Below are positions 7,389 through 13,674 of a stretch of 13,674 nt of DNA, piece after piece. A program made the position numbers and the translations under genes. This DNA comes from Bifidobacterium breve (GTDB lineage Bacteria > Actinomycetota > Actinomycetes > Nanopelagicales > Nanopelagicaceae). Within the stretch, counting starts at the first letter, position 1, and every line of letters begins with the position of its first letter. The notes under the pieces are model-generated. The model was not told the DNA's origin and searched no databases. It saw only the letters and a program-made list of their open reading frames with translations. The DNA lies in contig CAMBOZ010000028.1 of NCBI GenBank assembly GCA_945869505.1, positions 1-13,674 on the forward strand. The letters run 5' to 3'.

Positions 7389-8729
7389 TTAAAGGCTTGC
7401 GAAAGCTTCTTCGAGCACGCTGAGGGCATCCTTTAACAGCTCATCGCTAATAACGATCGGCGGCAAGAAGCGAATGACGTTGCCGTAAGTGCCAGCGGTA
7501 AGAATAAGGACGCCCTTGCTCTGGCAATACTTGATAACACTCGCCATCGCGGCCGGATTCGGGTTCTTCGTGCCAGCTTCGACGAGTTCAATCGCTTGCA
7601 TTGCACCGCGCCCGCGGACTTCACCGATAATCGGATATTTAGCAGCGAGTGCGTTTAGTGATGTGTTTAGAATTTTTCCGATGTGTTGGGCGCGATCTAC
7701 CAACTTATCTTCTTCGATAGTTGCAATCGCACCCAGCGCTGCTGCGCAGGCAATTGGATTGCCGCCGTATGTTCCACCAAGACCACCAACGTGGGATGAA
7801 TCCATAATCTCTGCACGAGCTGTAACTGCGGCAAGTGGCAAGCCACCAGCGATTCCTTTGGCGGTGACGATCATGTCTGGTTCGACGCCTTCATCTTCAC
7901 ACGCAAACATTTGTCCGGTGCGCGCAAATCCAGTTTGCACTTCATCGGCGATAAATACGATGCCATGCTTTGTTGCAAACTTTGATAGACCTGGAAGGAA
8001 GCCCTTAGGTGGAACTATAAAACCACCTTCTCCTTGAATTGGTTCAATTAAAATTGCCGCAACATTATGCGCGCCAACTTCTTTCTCAATCTTTGATGTG
8101 ACCTGCTCTAAATAATCTTGCGCCATGGTCGCCAGGTTGCCTTCATAATGGAATGAGTAAGGCATTGGCATGCGATAAATCTCGTTTGCAAAAGGCCCAA
8201 AGCCTTCTTTATATGGCACGTTCTTTGCAGTTAGCGCCATCGTTAGATTTGTACGGCCGTGATAAGCATGTTCAAAGACAATTACCGCGGGGCGCTTCGT
8301 TGAATGACGCGCTATCTTGATCGCGTTCTCAACCGCTTCTGCGCCTGAGTTCTGCAAGATTGATTTCTTTTTAAATGAACCTGGTGTTATTCGGTTTAGT
8401 GCTTCGCAAACTTCGACATATCCCATATACGGCGCGGTTGTGAAGTTGGTATGAGTAAAGGACTGCACCGCTTCAATAACTCGTTCTACGACGCGAGGGG
8501 CAGCATTTCCAACATTTACTACGCCAATGCCCGCACCTAAATCAATGATTCGATTGCCATCAACATCTTGCAAAATTGCACCTTCACCGCGTTCGATAAA
8601 GGCAGGAATGGCCATGCCAAGACCCGCGGAAACCGCTTCTTTACGTCGCTCAATTAACTCAAGGGATTTTGGCCCTGGAATAGCAGTAGCCAAGTGACGA
8701 GTTTGCGGCAGAGGGTCCTTTGAAGTCAT
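7389..8729 (-). CDS. gabT: Class-III aminotransferase, 4-aminobutyrate aminotransferase type
   Basis: A 446-residue PLP enzyme of the usual GabT length. Seen: the PLP-phosphate loop NSGAEAVENAIK (127-138), FEHAYHGRT (152-160), ILIEPIQGEGG (226-236) with the substrate-gating Glu, ADEVQTGFARTG with PLP-N1 Asp262, TAKGIAGGLP with Schiff-base Lys291, and GGTYGGNP (318-325). These fit GABA:2-oxoglutarate transamination to succinic semialdehyde. 5-aminovalerate or putrescine-derived amines are possible, because the family overlaps. No succinate-semialdehyde dehydrogenase gene is next to it. The ATG lies six bases after a perfect TATAAT, so a leaderless mRNA is likely. It is divergent from an amino-acid decarboxylase gene and followed by a LAL regulator gene, suggesting shared control. 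Confidence 0.92.
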   Translation of the reverse strand: MTSKDPLPQTRHLATAIPGPKSLELIERRKEAVSAGLGMAIPAFIERGEGAILQDVDGNRIIDLGAGIGVVNVGNAAPRVVERVIEAVQSFTHTNFTTAPYMGYVEVCEALNRITPGSFKKKSILQNSGAEAVENAIKIARHSTKRPAVIVFEHAYHGRTNLTMALTAKNVPYKEGFGPFANEIYRMPMPYSFHYEGNLATMAQDYLEQVTSKIEKEVGAHNVAAILIEPIQGEGGFIVPPKGFLPGLSKFATKHGIVFIADEVQTGFARTGQMFACEDEGVEPDMIVTAKGIAGGLPLAAVTARAEIMDSSHVGGLGGTYGGNPIACAAALGAIATIEEDKLVDRAQHIGKILNTSLNALAAKYPIIGEVRGRGAMQAIELVEAGTKNPNPAAMASVIKYCQSKGVLILTAGTYGNVIRFLPPIVISDELLKDALSVLEEAFASL

Positions 8730-8735
8730 GGTGAA

Positions 8736-8741
8736 ATTATA
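8736..8741 (-). promoter_or_regulatory. -10 element of a leaderless promoter for gabT
   Basis: A consensus TATAAT on the minus strand, then six bases (ttcacc) and the ATG at 8729. The -35 position (8759-8764, CACAGA) does not match consensus and lies inside the divergent decarboxylase promoter. Confidence 0.7.
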
Positions 8742-8752
8742 GAGCCTTCTTT

Positions 8753-8781
8753 TTAACTTCTGTGCCGTTAAGAGTTAGGCT
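8753..8781 (+). promoter_or_regulatory. Leaderless promoter of the decarboxylase gene
   Basis: TTAACT (8753-8758), a 17-base spacer and TAGGCT (8776-8781), then six bases to the GTG at 8788. The -35 matches TTGACA at four of six positions. The spacing supports the GTG over the out-of-frame ATG at 8786. Confidence 0.65.
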
Positions 8782-8787
8782 CAGCAT

Positions 8788-10233
8788 GTGAAGATCAACT
8801 CGCAACTGCGCAGTAGCGCTCCGCTACTTGATGCATATCTGGCTTACTTTGAAGGCGATTTCACACCGTTCACAATTCCAGGTCATAAGCAGAGGGCTTC
8901 AAAGATTGATCCTGGCCTTGGCGCTGTGGTTGATACAGATATTCCACTTTACGGTGGCTTGGATGAAATTAAGTTGACCAATCAGGTTTTAAAAGAATCA
9001 GAATCACTCGCTGCGCAACTGTGGGGCGCAGACTTTGCTCGTTTTTCTACTGGTGGATCAACGCACGCCAATCAAGCGCTCATTCTGGCACTCGGTAAAC
9101 CTGGAGATAAAGTTGCGTTAAGCCGCACTGCGCACCGTTCTGTCTTGAGCGCTCTTGTTCTTGCAGGACTCGAACCAATTTGGTTAACACCCGAGATCGA
9201 TGCCAAGACAGGTGTTCCACTTGGAATTCCGATTTCAGAGCTAGAACGCGCTCTCGCCGAAAAGCCAATTGCGATTCTGCTAACCGAACCTGGTTACTTA
9301 GGAACTATCTCGGATTTAGCGCCATTGATTAAGCGAGCCCACGAAAGCGCAATTCCTGTCATTGTCGATGCTGCCTGGGGCGGGCATTTCGGGTTTCATC
9401 CTGACTTACCAAAACACGTTATGCAATTGGGCGCTGATGCACTAATTACTAGTGTTCATAAAGCGCTTCCGGGTTACAGCGCATCAGCGCTACTGCTAGC
9501 CCGCACAAACTTGCTTAGCGCCGATCGCCTAGAACAGAGCTTTGAAACGACTCACACAACTTCGCCAGCAGGTGCACCGCTGGCATCCATCGATGCCGTG
9601 CGCGCCCTTCTGCAAACCCGCGGCCCGGAATTGTTAGGTGAATTACTCAGCAATATCGCTGAATTCAAGGCTGCAGTGCAAAGTGGTTTTGATCTGCCTA
9701 TATTTTTAACCGCCAGCGATTTTCCGGTCGGTCGTTTTGATCCAGCAAAGATAGTTCTGCGAGCCAATCAACTCGGGGCATCTGGTATTGAAATTGAGAA
9801 TCTACTGATTGAACAAGGCATAAGAGTTGAAATGGCGGATCGCGATACCTTGGTATTTCTCGCTACCTTGGCCGATACCAAAGAAGATTTTCAGAATCTA
9901 GCGAAAGTCTTAATCGCAATCTTAAAATCGGTTACCAGCACTCCACGTCCGAGCGCAACGGCACTGAGCTGGTCGGTTATCCCCCGGGTCGCAGTATCGA
10001 TGCGCGATGCCTACTTTGCAGATACTGAACTAGTAAGCGCTACAGATGCAATCGGCAGAACCTCAGCAGATCTAATTGCACCTTATCCCCCAGGCGTTGC
10101 TGTTATTGCACCCGGTGAAGTTCTAACCGAACAGATTGTCAGCGGCTTGATTACTTCACAAAAAGCCGGAGTACGTATTGCTTATGCAACTGATCCAACG
10201 CTCGCAAATTTTCGAGTAGTTAGCCTTCGCTAG
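8788..10233 (+). CDS. Orn/Lys/Arg decarboxylase family, PLP-dependent (short form)
   Basis: A 481-residue fold-type I PLP enzyme, matching the shorter Gram-positive decarboxylases that lack the N-terminal wing domain of E. coli CadA/AdiA. Seen: FTIPGHKQ near the N-terminus, STGGSTHANQ (PLP phosphate contact), AHRSVLSALVLAG, VDAAWGGHFGFHP with PLP-N1 Asp194 and stacking Trp197, SVHKALPGYSASA with Schiff-base Lys225, and the C-terminal domain motif IAPYPPGVAVIAPGE (from 430). The product would be putrescine, cadaverine or agmatine; substrate choice cannot be read from these motifs. The GTG start fits the promoter spacing. It diverges from gabT across 58 bp, and its last 14 bases overlap the end of the convergent acetyltransferase gene. 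Together with those neighbours it suggests amine or polyamine metabolism. Confidence 0.9.
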   Translation: MKINSQLRSSAPLLDAYLAYFEGDFTPFTIPGHKQRASKIDPGLGAVVDTDIPLYGGLDEIKLTNQVLKESESLAAQLWGADFARFSTGGSTHANQALILALGKPGDKVALSRTAHRSVLSALVLAGLEPIWLTPEIDAKTGVPLGIPISELERALAEKPIAILLTEPGYLGTISDLAPLIKRAHESAIPVIVDAAWGGHFGFHPDLPKHVMQLGADALITSVHKALPGYSASALLLARTNLLSADRLEQSFETTHTTSPAGAPLASIDAVRALLQTRGPELLGELLSNIAEFKAAVQSGFDLPIFLTASDFPVGRFDPAKIVLRANQLGASGIEIENLLIEQGIRVEMADRDTLVFLATLADTKEDFQNLAKVLIAILKSVTSTPRPSATALSWSVIPRVAVSMRDAYFADTELVSATDAIGRTSADLIAPYPPGVAVIAPGEVLTEQIVSGLITSQKAGVRIAYATDPTLANFRVVSLR

Positions 10234-10696
10234 CAAATTTCTTTAGCGCATCCCCGGAAAGTCTAAATACCGTCCACTCATCCATCGGTACCGCTCCAAA
10301 TGACTCATAGAAATCTATTGAAGGCTTATTCCAATCTAGGACCCACCACTGGAAACGTTCATAACCACGTTCCACACAAAGAGCAGCCAAGGTTTGCATA
10401 AACCCTTTGCCGATACCGTGGCCACGAAATTCGGGCTGAACAAAGAGATCCTCTAGATAAATACCGGCCTTGCCCAGCCACGTTGAATAATTCAAAAACC
10501 AGAGCGCGATCCCAACAACTTTTCCTTCGACTTCTGCAACGTGGCAGAAAGCAACTGGGCTTTCATTAAAAAGTGAGGTGTTTATCTGATCAATTGTGGC
10601 AACCATTTCTTCTGGAGCTTTTTCATAGACCGCGAGCTCGTAAATCAGGCGATGGATTTCTTCAACATCAGATGGCTGCGCCAAGCGAATCCTCAT
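10220..10696 (-). CDS. GNAT N-acetyltransferase, spermidine/spermine (SSAT/thialysine)-like
   Basis: A 158-residue single GNAT domain. It resembles the SAT1/SAT2 group more than generic GNATs. RLIYELAVYEKAPEEM lies near the N-terminus, YLEDLFVQPEFRGHGIG carries E82/D83 (acidic residues equivalent to the SSAT polyamine contacts) and the acetyl-CoA P-loop at 91-96, and DWNKPSIDFYESFGA includes Tyr130, the expected general acid. The likely reaction is acetyl-CoA-dependent acetylation of a polyamine or a lysine analogue such as thialysine, in the cytoplasm. It lies next to a decarboxylase that would make such amines, which supports the assignment. The ATG is six bases after TAAACT with no Shine-Dalgarno, so it appears leaderless. 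The stop overlaps the decarboxylase gene by 14 bp on the opposite strand. Confidence 0.87.
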   Translation of the reverse strand: MRIRLAQPSDVEEIHRLIYELAVYEKAPEEMVATIDQINTSLFNESPVAFCHVAEVEGKVVGIALWFLNYSTWLGKAGIYLEDLFVQPEFRGHGIGKGFMQTLAALCVERGYERFQWWVLDWNKPSIDFYESFGAVPMDEWTVFRLSGDALKKFASEG

Positions 10697-10702
10697 TGGT
10701 TG

Positions 10703-10708
10703 AGTTTA
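10703..10708 (-). promoter_or_regulatory. -10 element of a leaderless promoter for the acetyltransferase gene
   Basis: TAAACT on the minus strand, then six bases (caacca) and the ATG at 10696. No -35 match is seen; that region is occupied by the pstS terminator hairpin. Confidence 0.6.
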
Positions 10709-10712
10709 GGGG

Positions 10713-10744
10713 AAAGAAAAACGGCCAGGTTTCCCTGGCCGTTT
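10713..10744 (-). terminator. Intrinsic terminator of pstS
   Basis: An 11-bp perfect stem (10719-10729 with 10734-10744). Read on the minus strand it has a GAAA tetraloop and continues into TTTTTCTTT, a good terminator tract. It starts about 24 bases after the pstS stop and separates pstS from the downstream acetyltransferase gene. On the plus strand only three T's follow, so it mainly serves the minus strand. Confidence 0.88.
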
Positions 10745-10767
10745 CCCCCTCGTGGATAGGTTAAAAA

Positions 10768-11916
10768 TTAACCAATCTTTGCAATCTGGGCTTGTGCCTT
10801 CTTGAGGAGTTCGCCCCCAATTACGCTGAAACCAAGATCTTCTCCTTTAGCCTGTGCGCAATCTGTACTCAAGATGAAGTTAGCGTATGACCTTACAGCC
10901 GACGCCTTCGACTTATCTGGATAAGCAGTATCAGCAAGGAGGTAAGAGACGATGCCTAGTGTGTAAGCACCCTTCTCCTTCGTTGCATAGTCATAAATTA
11001 GGAAGCCATTTGCATCCTGTGTCGCTGAAGCAAGAAACGCTCCAACCCCAAGAGAAGTTGGTGCAACTGAGTTCCCTGCTGGGTTAATGACATCTGCAAT
11101 TTTCAGTCTATTTGCAGTGGCGTAGTTAACTTCAGCGTAAGTGATTGAATAAGGAGTCTTACCAGCTGTCTGTGCAACGCCGGTTGAAGATTGAGCTGAA
11201 ACAATTCGACCCAAGTTTGCAGGTGAATTGATATCACCAGGGAAACTATCCTTGAAGACTTTGTTGTTCTTTTTAGGCCACACTGTAGGAGCTGACTTGT
11301 TTAGGTAGTTTGTGAAATTTGCAGAAGTGCCTGAAGAGTCTGAGCGGTAAATTACCTTGATTGTTTTGTTGGGAAGATTGTATGAGAGATTTACTGGTGT
11401 TGACTTCAGTACAATTGGGTCACCCTTTGAGTCCTTAAGAATTTGTCCATTTTTGGTCTTGTAAGTTATTTTGTTAACTGTTCGATTGTTATCTTTAGCG
11501 ATCGCTGGGTCGTTCCATTTTGTAATTGTGCCCGCGAAGATTCCTGCAATTGTGTTCGCAGAAAGAACTAGAGTTTTGCGTGATGGAAGGTTGTGTAGAA
11601 CCGCAATAGGGGCAGCAACTAGCGGAACGTGGATCAGCGTCGAACGCTTTGTAGCTGCCGTGTAAGGGTCATCTGACATCCAAAAATCACCGATTTTATT
11701 ATCGGAATTCTTCTGCCCAGTTCCTGAGCTCGATGATGCGTATGTATATGTGTGACCTGAACCTGAATTAGCAAATGGAGCCTTGCATGCTTCGATCATA
11801 AGTGCCGGAAATGATGCACCCGAACCTTGCAGATCAACCGCGTGGGCTGGTGTCGAGGCGATAAGGCCAAAAGCAAGTGCAACTGCTGCAGATTTTGCAA
11901 GCAATGAAATTTTCAT
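10768..11916 (-). CDS. pstS: Phosphate ABC transporter, substrate-binding protein
   Basis: A 382-residue extracytoplasmic phosphate receptor. A Sec signal peptide (residues 1-26: KIS, a hydrophobic stretch, then TPAHA before VDLQ) precedes the mature protein. Family motifs: GSGASFP (31-37), SSSGTGQ (62-68), IFAGTITKWNDPAI (126-139) and YRSDSSGTSANFTNYL (190-205). The last holds phosphate-contacting Ser/Asp/Ser-Gly-Thr residues. A Lys-rich stretch around 145-180 is longer than in E. coli PstS. The two Cys (C44 and C353) could pair as a disulfide. There is no lipobox Cys, which is unusual for a Gram-positive binding protein. The AAGGGGA Shine-Dalgarno fixes the ATG. It lies downstream of pstB rather than at the head of the operon, behind its own candidate promoter and PHO box. 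Confidence 0.95.
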   Translation of the reverse strand: MKISLLAKSAAVALAFGLIASTPAHAVDLQGSGASFPALMIEACKAPFANSGSGHTYTYASSSSGTGQKNSDNKIGDFWMSDDPYTAATKRSTLIHVPLVAAPIAVLHNLPSRKTLVLSANTIAGIFAGTITKWNDPAIAKDNNRTVNKITYKTKNGQILKDSKGDPIVLKSTPVNLSYNLPNKTIKVIYRSDSSGTSANFTNYLNKSAPTVWPKKNNKVFKDSFPGDINSPANLGRIVSAQSSTGVAQTAGKTPYSITYAEVNYATANRLKIADVINPAGNSVAPTSLGVGAFLASATQDANGFLIYDYATKEKGAYTLGIVSYLLADTAYPDKSKASAVRSYANFILSTDCAQAKGEDLGFSVIGGELLKKAQAQIAKIG

Positions 11917-11921
11917 TAATT

Positions 11922-11928
11922 TTCCCCT
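11922..11928 (-). promoter_or_regulatory. Shine-Dalgarno of pstS
   Basis: AAGGGGA (minus strand) precedes the ATG at 11916 by five bases. pstS thus has a normal leader, unlike five other genes in the window. Confidence 0.65.
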
Positions 11929-11967
11929 TATTTGATTTAGGTGTCTTTCATTAGGAAAACTAGGCGC

Positions 11968-12033
11968 TCAATGTGAACTAACAACACCAAGATGGGAAAC
12001 GTTGCCCAACCATTAGGTGAACAACTGGTAAAG
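11968..12033 (-). promoter_or_regulatory. PHO-box-like array upstream of pstS
   Basis: Read on the minus strand in steps of 11 bases from 12033: CTTTACCAGTT, GTTCACCTAAT, GGTTGGGCAAC, GTTTCCCATCT, TGGTGTTGTTA, GTTCACATTGA. Units 2 and 6 match the streptomycete PHO-box core GTTCACC at 7/7 and 6/7; units 1 and 4 match at 5/7. Units 3 and 5 do not match. The last unit also contains TTCACA, a near-consensus -35. A PhoP-type response regulator would be the expected ligand. This fills most of the 118-bp pstB-pstS gap. Confidence 0.5.
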
Positions 12034-12034
12034 A

Positions 12035-12877
12035 CTAACCGAAGCGGCCAGTAACGTAATCCTCGGTCCGCTTATCCTTTGGCTGAGAGAAGATATCGCT
12101 GGTACGTGCGACCTCAATCATTTCACCAGGGCCGCCATCAGATAGGAAGAAGGCGGTGTAATCAGAGACGCGCGCTGCTTGTTGCATATTGTGAGTAACA
12201 ATAATGATCGTCATTGAATCAGATAGCTCGCGGATCGTATCTTCAATACGTAAAGTTGATCCCGGATCTAGCGCAGAGCATGGCTCATCCATAAGCAATA
12301 CCTGAGGGCTTACCGCTAACGCTCTTGCGATACAGAGGCGCTGCTGTTGGCCACCCGAGAGCGATCCACCATGGGCATCAAGTCGGTCCTTTACCTCATT
12401 CCACAGTCCAGCGCGCACCAGGCAGGATTCAAGTAATTCATCTTTATCCGCAACTTTAATTTGTGCCAACTTAAGACCTGAAAGAACGTTTTCACCAATT
12501 GTCATGGATGGAAATGGATTTGGCTTCTGAAATACCATTCCGATCTGCAGACGAATCTTTGTCACATCCACACCAGGTGCATAAACATCTTTACCGTCGA
12601 GCAAGACTTGACCAGCCATTGCAGCGCCTGGAATAAATTCGTGCATGCGGTTCATTGTTCGTATAAATGTTGATTTACCGCAACCTGAAGGGCCAATTAG
12701 CGCGGTCACGGATCCGGCCGCAAATTCGAGATTGATATCGGCTAAGACGTGGTTCTTGCCGAACCAGGCATGAACTCCGCGCGCCTCTAAACCGGTTCCC
12801 GTAGCAGTCGATGCATGGCTTCGCGGTTGTCTCGCATTTGCAACATTGGCCAGAGAGTTCGTTTGTGCTGATGACAT
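12035..12877 (-). CDS. pstB: Phosphate ABC transporter, ATP-binding protein
   Basis: A 280-residue ABC ATPase that powers phosphate import on the cytoplasmic side of PstCA. Seen: Walker [10 protein letters not shown] (62-70), Q-loop [10 protein letters not shown] (Q117), signature LSGGQQQR (173-180), Walker [13 protein letters not shown] (195-206) and H-loop His229 in [13 protein letters not shown]. The VFQKPNPF and DEPCSALDP wording is typical of PstB. Start choice: ATG 12877 has GAGAAGG a few bases upstream and lies 26 bp after the pstA stop. A GTG at 12907 overlaps that stop as GTGA and would add 10 residues. An ATG at 12991 would overlap pstA by 88 bp and is unlikely. The N-terminal 30 residues are low-complexity and not conserved. 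Confidence 0.94.
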   Translation of the reverse strand: MSSAQTNSLANVANARQPRSHASTATGTGLEARGVHAWFGKNHVLADINLEFAAGSVTALIGPSGCGKSTFIRTMNRMHEFIPGAAMAGQVLLDGKDVYAPGVDVTKIRLQIGMVFQKPNPFPSMTIGENVLSGLKLAQIKVADKDELLESCLVRAGLWNEVKDRLDAHGGSLSGGQQQRLCIARALAVSPQVLLMDEPCSALDPGSTLRIEDTIRELSDSMTIIIVTHNMQQAARVSDYTAFFLSDGGPGEMIEVARTSDIFSQPKDKRTEDYVTGRFG

Positions 12878-12903
12878 TGCCTTCTCGCTTTCAGGAGTTT
12901 GGA

Positions 12904-13674
12904 TCACTGTGAAATCTTTCTTGAAGATAAGGCTCGTGCTGCTAAGAAAAGAATTAAAACCAAGAGCATCAGCACTAGAAGTCCGTTCCATGCTCTGGTA
13001 ATTGCTTCGGGAGAGCCTGCATTAAAAGATTTCCAGATGTAGTAGGGCAAAGATCCGATAGGACCGCTGGCTGGATTTAGATTTACCTTATCTCCACCAC
13101 CCGTCAGCAACAAGAGTGGGGCTGTTTCGCCTGCAATTCGTGCGATACCCAAGATCACAGCCGTCATCAAACCACTACGCGCCGCAGGCAGAACAATCAT
13201 TGCGACTGTACGCCACTGGGTGCCGCCAAGAGCAGTACCTGCTTCACGTAAATCATTTGGAATGAGTAATAAAACCTCTTCAGAAGTTCGTGCTACGGTT
13301 GGAATCATCAAGATAGTAAGCGCTAGTGCGCCCATTAACGCTGAATAAGATTTCGTTATTGGATACAAAATCGCTGAAAGAATAAACAAGCCAGCGACAA
13401 TAGATGGAACTCCAGACATAGCTTGGACTAAGAAGCGAATCGGTCCAGAGAATTTGCCTTTAATTTCTGTCAAATACAGCGCTGTAAGAATTCCAATCGG
13501 AACGCTCATGATTAACGCCAAGACGACAAGAGTAATTGTCCCAGTGATTGCGTGTAGAACGCCGCCAATAATTATCGGATCCGTCGGAGCAGCCAGTGAC
13601 ATATCTGTCGTTATTAAACCCTTATGCATGCCAGGAAGACCATTTTTAAGGACGGTAAACAAAATACTAGCAAT
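12904..13674 (-). CDS. pstA: Phosphate ABC transporter permease (5' end outside window)
   Basis: 257 codons of an inner-membrane permease. The frame stays open to the window edge, so the N-terminus and first membrane segment are missing, and a TTG at 13662 is not the true start. The fragment begins in the loop [12 protein letters not shown], typical of the region after the first helix. About five hydrophobic membrane segments follow. The EAA loop that docks on PstB is [20 protein letters not shown], followed by the conserved [14 protein letters not shown]. It ends in a TGA at 12904-12906, just ahead of pstB, so the two genes are co-transcribed. pstC would be expected just upstream, beyond the window. 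GVLHAITGT and [11 protein letters not shown] support PstA rather than PstC. Confidence 0.94.
   Translation of the reverse strand: MASILFTVLKNGLPGMHKGLITTDMSLAAPTDPIIIGGVLHAITGTITLVVLALIMSVPIGILTALYLTEIKGKFSGPIRFLVQAMSGVPSIVAGLFILSAILYPITKSYSALMGALALTILMIPTVARTSEEVLLLIPNDLREAGTALGGTQWRTVAMIVLPAARSGLMTAVILGIARIAGETAPLLLLTGGGDKVNLNPASGPIGSLPYYIWKSFNAGSPEAITRAWNGLLVLMLLVLILFLAARALSSRKISQ

Noticed and set aside
8786..8788. ATG at 8786 as decarboxylase start
   Set aside because: It is out of frame with the decarboxylase; the in-frame GTG at 8788 fits the -10 spacing.
9367..9390. VDAAW in the decarboxylase as a degenerate active site
   Set aside because: The family allows D-x-A-W (as in CadA-type enzymes); Asp194, Trp197 and Lys225 are present, so nothing suggests inactivity.
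12878..12991. ATG at 12991 as pstB start
   Set aside because: It would overlap pstA by 88 bp and add 38 residues absent from PstB; ATG 12877 or GTG 12907 fit far better.
13660..13662. TTG at 13662 as the pstA start
   Set aside because: The frame is open to the window edge and the first membrane segment would be missing, so the gene is cut by the window.

Overview
The window looks like chromosomal DNA of a small-genome, moderate-GC actinobacterium. A freshwater acI/Nanopelagicales-type lineage is my best guess. This rests on an Ala/Lys/Arg-rich nucleoid-protein tail, a Zmp1-like soluble M13 peptidase, frequent GTG starts, many apparently leaderless genes and a GTTCACC-type phosphate box. The lineage is an inference; no rRNA or other marker is present. 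Coding density is very high, and no gene-free stretch exceeds about 120 bases. I see no tRNA, rRNA, CRISPR array or insertion sequence.

Layout. (1) 1-245: the 3' end of a basic, repeat-tailed protein (+), then a strong two-way terminator shared with a convergent marR-type regulator. (2) 246-2758: the marR-type gene (-) and an M13 zinc endopeptidase (+) diverge from 68 bp that hold a GTTGAACTTTCAAC palindrome. (3) 2815-4686: tgt (+) converges on a UPF0126 membrane-protein gene (-), with six bases between the stops. (4) 4714-10696: a LAL/MalT-type regulator (-), a gabT-type aminotransferase (-), an Orn/Lys/Arg decarboxylase (+, divergent from gabT) and a spermidine/spermine acetyltransferase-like gene (-, overlapping the decarboxylase tail). 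Together these read as an amine/polyamine module with its own regulator. (5) 10719-13674: the phosphate uptake genes pstA (cut by the window edge), pstB and pstS, all on the minus strand. pstS comes last, behind its own upstream region with GTTCACC-like sequences in 11-bp phase, and ends at a GAAA-loop terminator.

A theme across the window is initiation without a leader. Five start codons (marR, UPF0126 gene, gabT, decarboxylase, acetyltransferase) each sit exactly six bases after a TAnnnT -10-like hexamer, so transcription should start on or next to the start codon. The M13 peptidase and pstS instead have Shine-Dalgarno sequences. The regulatory sites most worth testing are the marR/peptidase palindrome, the TCACCC/GGGTGA sites before the LAL gene, the interleaved gabT/decarboxylase promoters and the PHO-box-like array before pstS. 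I see no clearly new defence or mobile system. The most distinctive unit is the polyamine/LAL cluster.
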